Made by a program: the position numbers and the translations under genes
Assembly (NCBI GenBank): GCA_000611715.1
Contig: AZYM01000003.1
Span: 1-64,000, forward strand
Direction of reading: 5' to 3'
Length of the DNA: 64,000 nt
Source: Scolecobasidium constrictum UM 578
Lineage: Eukaryota; Ascomycota; Dothideomycetes; Venturiales; Sympoventuriaceae
Notes under the pieces: generated by a model
Database searches by the model: none
What the model saw: the letters and a program-made list of their open reading frames with translations, nothing else
Told to the model about the DNA's origin: nothing
Part shown: piece by piece, positions 11,068-22,730 of the stretch
How the letters are laid out: each line of letters starts with the position of its first letter
Numbering within the stretch: the stretch's first letter is position 1

Positions 11068-13730
11068 TGGTACCAATATCGGTGAACCGTTGTGGCGTTT
11101 CTTCTTCGAAATGATGCGAGCCTCGATCTGCATGGTTCGTCCGTCGACGTGAGCGCATTCACTCGGATTTAGAGACTGTAAAAATTGGATACTGTGTCCG
11201 CTCGGCTTCGTGTCTGCACCCTTTCCTTGATCGCAGCCGCTCCAATGTTAAAGACAGATCAGTCCATTCGAATGCAAATTGTTCATTGAGCATGAACACA
11301 AGAGTTCCGATCAATGTTTGGTCCTCCACTTATTTCGAGATCAAGATTCCCGGAACGGTCCTCATCACGTGTTGCTGGGCACATGCCATCATTTGTGACG
11401 TGTCACTCTGTCTTGACTGATAAGATTAGCAGAGCTGCAGCAAATGGAAGATCATCTCTAGAGCGTCGATATTGGAATCTCGCTTCCACTGTCCTGGATT
11501 CGCGCATCCCACTCGGTCCAGCGTTGTGGGATGCGACATGCGCGCTCAAAATGGCGTCCCTGTCTATGGGAGACAATCCCGGTGCACCTTGATGCACCAA
11601 GATTGACGTGTTACCATACTGACGGTGTTCCAGATTGCTGGATCTCATAGCGTTGTTTCGCAATGTTCCCGACTCCGAGCAACTTTAAACATCACCCCAG
11701 GTCGCAGCCTTTGACCGTCTCTCCAGAGTCAGCACACTTCATGGATTCAGGTGTACAGACAACTTTGCTTGCGGTATAACGGCTGTACCCTCGATGCGCT
11801 CTCTCGTCATGTTCAAAAGGACCCGCTTGGTCATCAACTGGCAGGGTCTAGATATGTCTTTTACGAGCAGGGAAACCCATACCTGTCGCTGCAGATATGC
11901 AGAGTCACGATGATGAGCCTCACTTCACTGTCCATTTGGCACCCATTCGCTCAATAATTATCGCGATCTGCGGCAAGACCACACGGTCAGACACAATGCG
12001 ACAGGTCAGAATGTGGTCGTACGACAGAGGAGATAGCAGAACGTGCGTGGTCGATAGTGGTCCATAGCTCCATGTGAGTTCGACTGTTGAAATGACTGGT
12101 ATATTGGTCGCTCATGCCTTCATTGCTGGTAGGACGACAATCAAGCTCACTTCAGCTGCCATCAATTCCACCCGCTATCGATACAAAGCCACTTTGGCCT
12201 TGCCAAAATTGTCAGCAGTTGTTCTCAAAGTGCAACTCTAAGGACAAAGAATTCTCCAAGTCTCCAAAGCGTTCGGAGACCGCAACGATGACAGCACGGC
12301 TTCGCGGATCGGCGCAATATGAGCGTGCAGCAGTCGGTCTCGCAGTCTACATCATCAGCTCTATGGTGCAGACGGACCACGAAGGTTCCATCAAGCACGA
12401 ATCCGAACAGCGGTCCAAGGGTGATGGCAGTGATCACAGTCCGAGGTTTTACCCATCGTCATTCGACGACAAATGAGTGGCGTATGAACATGAGCTTCCG
12501 CACGTCATCCAAGCTAGTTTGACTGGATAGATGTGAGTTGTTATGAGTGCTGTAGCCATTTTCTTGCTGGCTGGAGCGGCTAAAGCTCAGTGCTGATGAC
12601 TGTCTGCAGAGCATACCAATATATCCTTTGCGATCAACGTTCAAGCATATATTCCCAAGACTTACAAACACCACGATGGCAACCCGCAGATTGGACGGTT
12701 CTATCAATTATGCGCTTCGAGCAGATGCCAGCGCCATCGCAAGGCGTGGAGGAGGCGGCTTTCCATGGCTGTTCGTCAGGCCGTCAGACATCTTGCTCAA
12801 CAGATCCAGGAGGAGGGGCGATGAGGGTGGGGACGTGAATATCGGACCAGCCTATGAGGACTGGTGGTGGAAGAGGGTGCCGAGGACTGACTCTGGCTCT
12901 TCTGGATATACTTCATGAGCGGACATTCGGACCTTTGTGCATTGCACGACAGACCACCTCATCAGTTTCATTACAGTCCAATATCAACATTTCCTCCAAT
13001 TGGCCAGCGAAAGATGGGTATGGACAAGATGATGAAGATTGACGCGTTATTAAATACGCTTTGAAATATTCGTTAAGAGCCCGATGGTTATTCTTTGATC
13101 GGTCAAGGCTCGAAGGCATTCCAAACCTTCATCTCAGTTGTTCAGACTGAAGTAGCGACAAGATGACATGCAACATCGAAAGAAATTATTGGTGCAAAAG
13201 AAACACAGGCAGGAGCGATGCATGAGCTTCCCCACGCAACCTCAATGTCGGGTCTTGGCAGCTGCTTGCTAAGCTCCGGCCAAGCCATTCCAGCATAGGC
13301 CCAATTCGCATCTCGACAAGCTGCGTCTCCATCTTTTGCGCAGGAAGACGAATAATTCCAACCAGCGGCAGTGTCGCAGTAATAAAGTAGCAGATATCCA
13401 TTATCCTTCTTGTCGCTCCTTCTCCGCACCTTTCCACGACTTGCCACGGCAGAGTTGCATCTTAGCGTCCGAGATTGCCGCGAAGCTGCTCGACTCCCTT
13501 CCTCCTCGTCCTTGCTAGCCAAGCTGGCGTGCGCAGTGCATCTTAGGAATTTGTACGGAGTACCGACGACGTCGATGCGCATGAGCGCTGTCGCATGAAC
13601 ATGGTTGGCCTGACTCGGCCTCGAAGACGCAGACAGGCCGTCGTCTCCTCGTTGCCGCATTCGCGGTAACACCCACCTACCCTAGAGCTCCACCTTGCTG
13701 GAGCGCACCGGAGACAGCGGCAGCTCCGCC
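11068..13730. other. 2.7-kb intergenic region
   Basis: Between the siderophore transporter and the FMP27 gene no recognised gene is visible. One short open frame at 12676-12918 has coding-like composition and is listed separately. The last few hundred bases should contain the FMP27 promoter and leader. Confidence 0.45.
12676..12918 (+). CDS. doubtful 80-residue open frame
   Basis: An intronless frame of 80 residues with an ATG preceded by CACG. It begins MATRRLDGSINYAL and contains a Gly/Arg-rich middle and an EDWWWKRVP segment. No signal peptide, membrane helix or known domain is seen. It could be a real small protein, part of a longer unrecognised gene, or chance. It is kept because it is isolated in a large gap and does not overlap another gene. 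Confidence 0.2.
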   Translation: MATRRLDGSINYALRADASAIARRGGGGFPWLFVRPSDILLNRSRRRGDEGGDVNIGPAYEDWWWKRVPRTDSGSSGYTS

Positions 13731-16700
13731 ATGGCCCAGCATGTGTCATTCATAATCGGACTCGTGGTGCTCGCGTACCTGTCGACCTTCATCGTCTTCG
13801 CCGTCATCCGCGTCCTCTTCGGCGTCTCCATACAGCGACTGTGGTACAATGGTCTCCGCCGTATCTCCTTCGCACCTCGAGATGGCCTCCGCATTGATGT
13901 GCGAGGACTACGACTCAGTCTGCACCGTCCCACATTTGCTCGGCCGACGTGGTGCAGCATCATCATCACGGAGCTCAAGGTTACGCTGGATCTCAAGGCA
14001 TTGAGCAACAAGCCGGTGAAGAAGAGATGGGCTGTATGGGGCAATGGCACTACTTCACGATCGCATACGCCCCCGCGCACGCCGACTAAGCCAACAGCGG
14101 ATGAAACGGAGGTGGATGAGACAGAAGCCGAAGAAGTCGAGGAAGAGCAGCGGAGTCGCACATGGCAGCGCTTGACGCAGTACAAGGAGCGCATCAAGAG
14201 ACTCCACAGGCAGATCCAGTGGATACGGCTGGTCGATCTCGTGGCCAACAATTCTTCGCTAGTCATTATGGAAGTAGGCACCTTCCAACTGTCAAGCTTC
14301 ACCATGGCCGTCGACACGCGCAGGAAGACGGTCGATCGCAGCCGCTTGTTCCAGCACAGAAAGGCCGAGTCCGATCTGCAGAAGCCAGCAGAGTGGATTT
14401 TGTCTGCGCGCAATCTTCTGTTCGCGCCCGAGGGCGATGAGGCAAATGAAATGCTAGATCACGCGACTCTCAACATTCACGGTCTGCTCTCACAGCGATT
14501 GGAAGGATTGAGAGACGCGTCAATCGCACTCAAGCTCGGACGAGTCAGCCTCCCATACGACGATTTGATGCTGTGCAAGGAACGCTCGGAGAACAAGAGA
14601 AAGAACCACAGCAGGAGACCGACGGGTTCTAGAGCGAGCGAGGCTTCCTTCAGGGAGATCATCGATGAGCTGGAGAGACCAGGTAGTCAAGAAGAAGCTA
14701 TTGTGCAGACCGTGTCCGACAGCAAAGAATTCGTGGCCTCGATCCTCAGAGGCATACAAGAGATACAGTTCGCAGTCGGCTTCATCGGTCTCTCGAAACG
14801 CATACGCACCAAGTCGAGCTCCAAGTCGAAGGTGAAAGCGCCAATCTACTTGAACATGTCAATGAAAGAGGTGGGATTGGATGTGCTGCGTCTCGAAAGT
14901 GGCAGTCCTGCCCATCTAACATATTTCTCACGCGACGATGTGGCCCATCAAGCACTTCTCACTGCCATCTCCATCTCAGCAGGCATTGACGATGGCCATG
15001 ATCATCCTGAGCGCTTGTTCTACGTGCCAATGGCTACTGCTACGATCAAGTCAACTCTGCCATCCAAGACGATCCAAATATCCAAGCAGAAGAATGTGGC
15101 AGACAGGAACACCAACATTCTCTTCGCCAACTTGGTCGTCACATCACCTTCCATCGACCTCGATCCCAAGCACTTGCCGCTCATTCTCAGTCTCGTGCGC
15201 TCTCAGCGGGATCGCGAACGGCCACGTTCACCTGTTGGACGTCAGCCTGAGCGGCATCGACTCATCTCGCGACTTTTGCCCAAGGCAAGCGTCAAGATTT
15301 CGGTGCATGAGCCTGTCATTCGTGTGTCGTTGCCGTGCATGGATGTTGAGCGAAGAGGCACGGGCGATTTCGATCTCCTCATCTCGGCAAACAGCTCATT
15401 GTCTCTCGATCTCGAGTCCTCCCACTCAGCTGGTGCTGAGTTCCATTACTCGCTTACAAGCACTTTCCGTATCGCTTCTCATCACTTTTACTACCAGACC
15501 GCAGCAGGCGAGCGACATAACTTGCTAGTCACGGAGAGCCTGGAGCTCAAGGCACAGATGAGCGCTTCACCACAAGTCGCCGTGGTGGTCTCTGGCAACG
15601 CGCAGACTTTCTCGGTCTACATGCTTCGACCTGAGATCAGTGAGGGGGTTCGATTGATCGTGGCACAGCTTCGTGCCGACGTGTTGAGGCGCCGCCCGGA
15701 CTTCAGCCCTGAGCCACCAAGCTTCCTGCGACGACTACCGTCCTGGCTATTGCACGTCCAGATGTCAGGCTCAGACTTCAATGTGGAAGTGGCAGGCACG
15801 GATCCAGAGATCTCAGAACAGTCTCGTGGCGTCGCACTTCACCTCGAGAGCTGGACAGCACAGTACAAGGCAAATCGTCATGAAGAGACCGTGGCACGAC
15901 CAACACGAAGACGAGCTGCAAGTCGCGTTATCAGCGGCGAAGACATCTTCCTCAGGCCTCTAACACCAAGATCTCCTCGCCGAACATATGGCTCAGAAAC
16001 TGACAACCGCCGTCTTGCCATCCATCTGCATGGCATGGAAGCCTTTGTCATCGAGTCTTCAGAGACGTCTGAACCTGAGTCATTCATGTCATTGCCTCGA
16101 TTTGAGGTTGCGCTCAGCACCTCGACAGACCACACTGGTCCACTTCTTCATGTCAATGCGATTGCGAAGGCCCTCTACATGCACTACTCCTTGTACAGGC
16201 ACTTCGCATTGGGCATGGTTGGAACCGTCTTGCGCAAAACGTTTGCAAAGCCAGATGTCGAGCCTACATCTCCAAGCGAAGTCGTCAGTCCGATAGCGTT
16301 CGATGGAGAGCCACTATCGCCACCACGGACACCAAGCGCAGTCAAACCCGAGGTTGTCACGGTAGACTTCAAAGCTCATCTGATGCAGTTCAAGGCAAAG
16401 ATGCCGTCTGATCCTTCCTTGATGCTCCAGATATTTGGCTTCGAAGCCGGCAGACATAGGTGGTCATCACCGTTTGCAAGAGCTCGACTCATGCGCCTCT
16501 ATGCCGACACGCCAAATGTGCCTGGCTACTGGAGTCGCGTCGTTAGTATTCGTGGCGCACAAGTGGACTATCGACAATCAAAACGAAAGTTTGGCACCGG
16601 CTACGTGGATGAAAAGTCTGTCGACGTGGTCAGCGAAGCAATTCGTGTTGGCGTGCCTCATCAGCTCATTGTCCACAAGATCTTCGACAACATCGTCAAC

Positions 16701-19700
16701 GTTGTCAAAACGAGTGAACAGCTGCATCATCGCTTCAAGACTGGAACCGACGAGTACATCTTAGCCAAAAAGCCAGAAGGACCCAAGAAGGTGCCAAAGG
16801 TCTCAGTACGAACGCAAGCTTTCTTGTTCGAGATTGAGGACGGAGCATTCGATTGGAAGCTTGGAGTCATCTATCTGCAGGGCTTGCAGGAGCAGAAGCA
16901 ACGTCTTGCGCGGGAAGAAGCATTCAGACTCAAGGTCAAGAAAATCCACGAAGCGGAGATGAGGTCTGGTGCTGCGAGATACCGTGCAAAGTCTGCACAT
17001 GCTGCAGCACGAGGCAGACACGGGCGAAGAACATCACAAGATGTGGCTGCTGGCGAGAGAAGTCGCAGCGCAAGTGGTGCTGAGCCCGAACGACCATCGT
17101 CAGAACGAAGCGATCGACGGCTACGCTACGACAATCAAGGCACCTGCGGCATGAGTGAGACTGCAAAGCGCAGCATAGACGATGCTCGCGCAACCTTGGA
17201 TCAGTACAACGCTCAAAGTTGGAAGCGACGTATTAATAATGCCTACAACTTCCAGCACCATGGCATTCGAGACCTTCGCACTTTGGTTTGGGGCATGGAT
17301 GACGCGCCGGAAGACGCTGAGCAAAAAGAGAAGATCATGGCGACGAATGAGCGGCCTGCACTCATGGCTGTGCTCGTCAGCGATCTCAACATCACCATTG
17401 ACAAGCCATCCTTCCCTCTTCATGACTACCCTACCTTCCTCAACTCGATCGGTAAAGGCATGCCACTCGACATGCAGTACGGTCTACTTATCCCCATGCA
17501 TGTCAATATTCAGATGGGAGAAGCGCGATGCTCGCTCAAAGATTATCCTCTGCCAGTCTTGCATGTTCCGGCTATTCGTCCTGGACAATCGCCGCGCTTG
17601 CCGAGTCTCGCTTTGACTTCGGACTTCGTCATCGCGGAGGAATTTAGAGACGATGAGTCGATCCGGCATGTCGACGTGGTTGTCGTGCCGCAAGAGCGCA
17701 ATTCTGCGGGCGAGCTGTACGGTGGCATGAAAGTCGACGTCCGTCGCACTGTGTCTGCCGTCAAGACGTACTCGAAGATCTCGGTCGATGTCAACACGAG
17801 TCTGCCAACACGCATTACATGGGGCAGCTCATACCAGCCAGCCATCCAGGATATGATGCAAGTCATCGAAAACTTCACCAAACCGCCAGTCGATCCATCC
17901 GAGCGTGTTGGCTTCTGGGACAAAATCCGCCTTGCATTCCATTCCAGCATCAAAGTCGCGTGGAAAGGTGACGGTGATGTCAATCTCGTGCTCAAGGGCT
18001 CGAGAGATCCTTACAGCGTCACCGGCAGTGGTGCAGGCTTTGTCATGTGCTGGAGGAATGATGTTGTGTGGAAGATTGCACAAGACAATGATCCTCGTAA
18101 GATCATGACCGTCGATAGTGGAGAATACGTTCTTGCCATTCCTGATTTCAGTCGGCACGCAAAGAGACATTACGAGCGCGTCGACAACGTGGACACCAGC
18201 AGCATCAACAGCAACTCGAGCATATCTGAAAGTAGTCGATTCAAGAAGACCATTATGAAGCTATCTGGTAACGTGCAATGGATGGCTGGCCTGGTCTTCG
18301 AACGCAACAAGCACGATGGACAGCGATCGTTCCATTTCAAGCCGCATTACAAGGTCGTGCTCAAGAATCCAAAACATGTCAAACAGGTCAATGGCAAGCC
18401 ATGGGATGCCTTCCACGGCTTTCGCAGTCAGCATATCCATCTCTCGGTCGCCATCTCTGCACCGCACAATCGAGACTGGAGTGTCACCAACCTCAAGCCG
18501 AGCTCGAACTACAATAGCGTGCATCTTACGCCGCGCTTCTTCAGCCACTTCTTCGATTGGTGGTCCATGTTCTCGGGCGTCATGTCTTTGCCTATACGAC
18601 AGGGCAAGCTGTTCCCGGGTGTCGAGAAGTCCAGCAAGAAATTTGCTCGACATCTCGCCACGATCAAGTACAATCTACTTCTCTCGCCTCTGTACCTCAG
18701 CCACATCTACAAGCACAAGGATTCTGAGGAATATGGCAAGAACTTTGTGTTCGCGACTGGTTTGAAGATGAAACTTGATAGCTTTATGTTGGATCTGCAT
18801 CAACGTAGGGAGACCTTCAAGTCAATCCACAACCAGGGCGAGCTCGGCAAGGAAGAGACGACGACAACGGCGATGCGCATCAACCAGGCACAGCTTGACT
18901 TTATGTCCACTGATATCCGAGCTGTCTCAGCGCGAATCATGGGGACGGATATTGCAGACATTGAACATGCCAGCGATGAGACTTTGTCTTCCTACGAGCA
19001 ATCGGTGCCAAAAGCAGATCTTTCTTGCTTCACCATCCCCGACAACGACACTGGCTGGGTCGACATGGATGACTTTGTTGAGGTGGACTGGACATTGCCA
19101 GCCGAGCCAAACCCAGAGACCAAGATTCTGCCGCTGGCCTTTGCTCCTCGCTTCACATACTTCCGGAAGACGGACCACCATGGCGTTATCAATGGAGACC
19201 CGAATCGCTCGAGTGTGTTTGGACAAGAGCCCACGCATTACTGCGTCATGTCTCAACGGAATGATCCGCGACGCGTGCAATGTGATTTGATTCAGGAACG
19301 ATTGGACAAGCTCGAGGATCAGATCTCGCAGAATGTGCGCACGATTGGTGATCAAGAACTGAAGCTTGTCAAGTGCACGAACGAGGCAGAGCGGGTACTT
19401 TTCGAAGCTCGCTTGCAGGCTTGGAGAGAGCACCATGACACGCTGCAGAAGAAGTTGCGCTTCCTGCAGAGCATGCACAAGACGCTGCTCAGCCGACTCA
19501 ATGATGGCGATCGACGCGCTGTGCCTGATCACGAGCGCGATAACGACGATGCCTACTACGACACACACGAGGAATATGATCCAACAGACCCCGAAGTGCT
19601 AGGCATGGACTCTGCGCCACTCTCCGACGACATCAGCGACTTCAACAATCGTTTCATTGTGCACAATGCTCAGGTCAAATGGAACAATTCGCTCAGAGAC

Positions 19701-22700
19701 ATCATCCTGCGCTACATTCATCAAGTCAGTCAACGACGGGGATATGTCTACTACATGTCGAGACGAGCGGTCAAGTTCATTCTAGACATCGTCGAGGAGC
19801 AGAAGAAAGCCAACGCAAGCCAGCGGCCAGACATGAAGAGAGCCAACACCGACACGACATCCAATCCATTGACCCCGCAAGTCAGCAAAGACGACGAGTT
19901 TGAGGTGCAGGACCGCATTGCTGAGCTTCTGAAAGATGTCAATCGTGTCGTCACAGCAGATGATCCTGATCATGACAGCAGTGAAGGACATGGCCACAAG
20001 CACTCAAAGTCTTCTGATTCCGGTGGGCCAGATGACGAGATTTCACACAACTTCGCATCACAGAACGCCTACCATGTCCGCCTCATTGCGCCTCAGATTC
20101 AGCTTCAGAGCGAGAAAAATATGAAGGCAGCTGTATTGGTCACATCGAAAGGCATGCAACTCAAGGTCATCCAAATCATGGACAAGGATCGTCTCTCCGA
20201 TGAGGTATCTGGCCTCGTGCAGCGACGTTTCACTGCAGGCATGGACAGCGTGCAGATCTTCGTCACAAGCCTAAAGAGCTTTGCGCCTGAGTTCCTGCGC
20301 ATGTACTCTGGCAACAAGTATGGCACGAAGGCTGGCACCTCTTGGCCACCTTGGGTTCCTCTCGAGGTCATGTTCGACTTCAATGTTGATCCTTTTGGCT
20401 TCCAGCGTGTTGTTGAACGGACAAGCGTGCGCATGCGATATGACAAGTTCAACACTCTCCGTCTCAAGTACAACGACGATGTCACGACTGGAAATGGTGA
20501 ACAAGGACAGCACCAGGATGAGAACCGCATTGATCACGTCTGGGTCAACTTCCCCCAGTTCCATGCTATCTGCGATTCGCAACAGTACTACGCGATGTAC
20601 ATCATGGTGCTGGATCTTCTGCTCTACAGTGAGCCTCTTGAGAAGACACGGCGGGAGAAGCTGGAGAAGATCATGCTGGCATCAGACTTCAGTGATTTGA
20701 GCGACGCTCCAGCGATGGTCATGAAGCTGCAAGACAAGATACGCACGATGCAGGAGATCAAGATGATGTTCCAGATCAACGAGCGCAGTCTGAATAGACA
20801 GCAGTGGAAGGAGCGTATCTTGCTCGAACATGATCTTGCGAACTGTGAAGACGAACTCTTCTTCATCATGAAAGCGATCACGACCTCGCAACGACGCGCC
20901 GACGAACGAGCCTCCGCTGCACAGACTGCACTCCTTCGATGGGAGATCTTCGCAAAAGAGCTGGTGTGGCATCTGGTCCGTGAGCAGCAGGAGCATCTGG
21001 TTGAGATGCAGATCTCCAATGCCGTCTTCAACCGCATCGACAATAACGACGGGTCCAATGAGAACACGATCGAGATCGGCTCAGTGAAAGGCCTCAATCT
21101 CTTGCCCGACGCGTACTATCCGACCATTGTCCAGCCTTTCGACGAGACAACCGGCAACGTCAATAGATCGATGTCAGAATCGCATGAAGTGTCGCATCAT
21201 CGGAAGAGAAAGAGCATCTTGACCGTACACTGGCTACAACTGGAAGCAATCGCTGGCATCAAGGTTGTTGAGCGATTCGAGGCAGACGTGCACCCACTCA
21301 AGATCGAGATGGAGCGCGAAGTTGGCTTGAAGGTGTTCGAGTACATCTTCCCTGGATCGAGTGCAAGCAAGGGCGAGAACGGCATCAGCCCCTTCAACAT
21401 CAAGCAAATGCTGCCGCAGCATGAGGATGACATCGAAGAAGTGTACGACGATGACAGCTCACCGCCAGATGACCTGCCGATCGCGCGGCCGAACGATGAC
21501 TTGACTGGTGCCGGAGATCTATCCTTGCGACTTACGCCCACCATGAATCTTGCCGACATCAAGCAGAAAGAGAGGGAGAAGAGGCCAGTGGAGAGCCATC
21601 GCGACTATTGGCGAAGTCACTTCAAGAAAGATCACAGTGCGACAGATCTGAGGAAGTTGGCGCTGAACAAGAAGAAAGAGGCAGCAGATTCGAACATGCT
21701 ACGACCTCCGAGCATTCATCGCACCGACTCGAACATTTCGCATGCATCCTCGGTGGGTGACAAGAGCAGGCGCTTCAGAAGACGAGACACAGTTGCGCCA
21801 TCAAAAGAGAATGAGAAGAAGAACAACGACGAGCTCAGTCAGATGATGAAGCGAGCCAACGACTACATTGCTTTGGGCTACGTTCGCATCCCATCCATGG
21901 TCCTCTGCCTCAGCTACCGGAGTGGAAAAGGCCAGCACCACCATTTCGTCCCCGACGTCCACGATCTCGTCTTCCGCATGCCGACCCTCGAATACAGAAA
22001 CAAGACTTGGAGCACGATGGATCTGGTCGTGCAGCTAAGAAAAGAGGTGACACGTGGTCTAGTCTCACACGCCGGTGCAATCATGGGCAATCTGTTCCAC
22101 AGTCACAAAGTGAGCAAGATCCAACAAGGTCGACTGAGGGAGCTGGCGAACAGCAGCGTACTTCTCGGCAAGAGCAAGACGCCGGCAGACTCGAGCACGG
22201 TCCCAAGCGACACAGCAAGCAGTCGAGATCTGAGCCTCGTGGATTTCGAGGACGAAGGGGAAGATGGTATACCGCGTTCGAGCTTCGCGAGTAGTCGCAA
22301 ATACCCGGACTCGGTCGGAAGCAGTTCGTACGCGAATAGTCAGAACAGTGGCTTGAACGGACAACAGCATCTCACTCCACCATCCGACCGCCGACCGAGA
22401 ACAGCTGGCAACACGTCTGCACCTTCGCCTTCGGGCAACGGGCAAAGTAGCCCATCGAACATGACTCCGGCCGCTAAGCGACGGTCAAGAGCTGCGAGCG
22501 TTGAGTCAGAGAAGAGCAGGAAAAGTTCGGTGTTGGGAGTGGGCAGGAGGCTTTCGGTGATGGCGAGCAAGCTAAGGGACAACAGTGCTGGTGACGATGA
22601 GGAAGGGTCAGTGCACGCGGACTCGAGCTCTCCTGTTCCTACTGCTAATGGCCATGCCAGATCCCGTCACAGAAGCCGCATACCGAAACCCAGATTCCTG

Positions 22701-22730
22701 CGAGACAAGGAAGCCACTCCCACGCCATAG
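13731..22730 (+). CDS. FMP27: FMP27/BLTP2 (Hobbit-like) bridge-like lipid-transfer protein
   Basis: A single exon encodes 2,999 residues from the ATG at 13731, chosen over one 12 codons earlier because its context (cgccATGg) is strong and the membrane anchor starts right after it. An N-terminal hydrophobic segment (FIIGLVVLAYLSTFIVFAVI) anchors the protein in the ER. The family-defining GFWDK motif is at residue ~1394 and the WPPW motif at ~2205. A coiled-coil-like region (about residues 1860-1935) and low-complexity Ser-rich C-terminal sequence follow. The family forms long beta-groove bridges that move lipids at ER-plasma membrane contacts. About 9 kb of uninterrupted coding sequence is notable next to genes with frequent introns. 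Long antisense open frames inside it are shadows of its codon use. Confidence 0.93.
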   Translation: MAQHVSFIIGLVVLAYLSTFIVFAVIRVLFGVSIQRLWYNGLRRISFAPRDGLRIDVRGLRLSLHRPTFARPTWCSIIITELKVTLDLKALSNKPVKKRWAVWGNGTTSRSHTPPRTPTKPTADETEVDETEAEEVEEEQRSRTWQRLTQYKERIKRLHRQIQWIRLVDLVANNSSLVIMEVGTFQLSSFTMAVDTRRKTVDRSRLFQHRKAESDLQKPAEWILSARNLLFAPEGDEANEMLDHATLNIHGLLSQRLEGLRDASIALKLGRVSLPYDDLMLCKERSENKRKNHSRRPTGSRASEASFREIIDELERPGSQEEAIVQTVSDSKEFVASILRGIQEIQFAVGFIGLSKRIRTKSSSKSKVKAPIYLNMSMKEVGLDVLRLESGSPAHLTYFSRDDVAHQALLTAISISAGIDDGHDHPERLFYVPMATATIKSTLPSKTIQISKQKNVADRNTNILFANLVVTSPSIDLDPKHLPLILSLVRSQRDRERPRSPVGRQPERHRLISRLLPKASVKISVHEPVIRVSLPCMDVERRGTGDFDLLISANSSLSLDLESSHSAGAEFHYSLTSTFRIASHHFYYQTAAGERHNLLVTESLELKAQMSASPQVAVVVSGNAQTFSVYMLRPEISEGVRLIVAQLRADVLRRRPDFSPEPPSFLRRLPSWLLHVQMSGSDFNVEVAGTDPEISEQSRGVALHLESWTAQYKANRHEETVARPTRRRAASRVISGEDIFLRPLTPRSPRRTYGSETDNRRLAIHLHGMEAFVIESSETSEPESFMSLPRFEVALSTSTDHTGPLLHVNAIAKALYMHYSLYRHFALGMVGTVLRKTFAKPDVEPTSPSEVVSPIAFDGEPLSPPRTPSAVKPEVVTVDFKAHLMQFKAKMPSDPSLMLQIFGFEAGRHRWSSPFARARLMRLYADTPNVPGYWSRVVSIRGAQVDYRQSKRKFGTGYVDEKSVDVVSEAIRVGVPHQLIVHKIFDNIVNVVKTSEQLHHRFKTGTDEYILAKKPEGPKKVPKVSVRTQAFLFEIEDGAFDWKLGVIYLQGLQEQKQRLAREEAFRLKVKKIHEAEMRSGAARYRAKSAHAAARGRHGRRTSQDVAAGERSRSASGAEPERPSSERSDRRLRYDNQGTCGMSETAKRSIDDARATLDQYNAQSWKRRINNAYNFQHHGIRDLRTLVWGMDDAPEDAEQKEKIMATNERPALMAVLVSDLNITIDKPSFPLHDYPTFLNSIGKGMPLDMQYGLLIPMHVNIQMGEARCSLKDYPLPVLHVPAIRPGQSPRLPSLALTSDFVIAEEFRDDESIRHVDVVVVPQERNSAGELYGGMKVDVRRTVSAVKTYSKISVDVNTSLPTRITWGSSYQPAIQDMMQVIENFTKPPVDPSERVGFWDKIRLAFHSSIKVAWKGDGDVNLVLKGSRDPYSVTGSGAGFVMCWRNDVVWKIAQDNDPRKIMTVDSGEYVLAIPDFSRHAKRHYERVDNVDTSSINSNSSISESSRFKKTIMKLSGNVQWMAGLVFERNKHDGQRSFHFKPHYKVVLKNPKHVKQVNGKPWDAFHGFRSQHIHLSVAISAPHNRDWSVTNLKPSSNYNSVHLTPRFFSHFFDWWSMFSGVMSLPIRQGKLFPGVEKSSKKFARHLATIKYNLLLSPLYLSHIYKHKDSEEYGKNFVFATGLKMKLDSFMLDLHQRRETFKSIHNQGELGKEETTTTAMRINQAQLDFMSTDIRAVSARIMGTDIADIEHASDETLSSYEQSVPKADLSCFTIPDNDTGWVDMDDFVEVDWTLPAEPNPETKILPLAFAPRFTYFRKTDHHGVINGDPNRSSVFGQEPTHYCVMSQRNDPRRVQCDLIQERLDKLEDQISQNVRTIGDQELKLVKCTNEAERVLFEARLQAWREHHDTLQKKLRFLQSMHKTLLSRLNDGDRRAVPDHERDNDDAYYDTHEEYDPTDPEVLGMDSAPLSDDISDFNNRFIVHNAQVKWNNSLRDIILRYIHQVSQRRGYVYYMSRRAVKFILDIVEEQKKANASQRPDMKRANTDTTSNPLTPQVSKDDEFEVQDRIAELLKDVNRVVTADDPDHDSSEGHGHKHSKSSDSGGPDDEISHNFASQNAYHVRLIAPQIQLQSEKNMKAAVLVTSKGMQLKVIQIMDKDRLSDEVSGLVQRRFTAGMDSVQIFVTSLKSFAPEFLRMYSGNKYGTKAGTSWPPWVPLEVMFDFNVDPFGFQRVVERTSVRMRYDKFNTLRLKYNDDVTTGNGEQGQHQDENRIDHVWVNFPQFHAICDSQQYYAMYIMVLDLLLYSEPLEKTRREKLEKIMLASDFSDLSDAPAMVMKLQDKIRTMQEIKMMFQINERSLNRQQWKERILLEHDLANCEDELFFIMKAITTSQRRADERASAAQTALLRWEIFAKELVWHLVREQQEHLVEMQISNAVFNRIDNNDGSNENTIEIGSVKGLNLLPDAYYPTIVQPFDETTGNVNRSMSESHEVSHHRKRKSILTVHWLQLEAIAGIKVVERFEADVHPLKIEMEREVGLKVFEYIFPGSSASKGENGISPFNIKQMLPQHEDDIEEVYDDDSSPPDDLPIARPNDDLTGAGDLSLRLTPTMNLADIKQKEREKRPVESHRDYWRSHFKKDHSATDLRKLALNKKKEAADSNMLRPPSIHRTDSNISHASSVGDKSRRFRRRDTVAPSKENEKKNNDELSQMMKRANDYIALGYVRIPSMVLCLSYRSGKGQHHHFVPDVHDLVFRMPTLEYRNKTWSTMDLVVQLRKEVTRGLVSHAGAIMGNLFHSHKVSKIQQGRLRELANSSVLLGKSKTPADSSTVPSDTASSRDLSLVDFEDEGEDGIPRSSFASSRKYPDSVGSSSYANSQNSGLNGQQHLTPPSDRRPRTAGNTSAPSPSGNGQSSPSNMTPAAKRRSRAASVESEKSRKSSVLGVGRRLSVMASKLRDNSAGDDEEGSVHADSSSPVPTANGHARSRHRSRIPKPRFLRDKEATPTP

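Noticed and set aside
13682..14413. A 243-residue minus-strand open frame at the start of the FMP27 gene, plus other antisense frames inside that gene
   Set aside because: They are Arg/Ser-rich mirror frames of a strongly coding sense frame and have no domain or splice structure.
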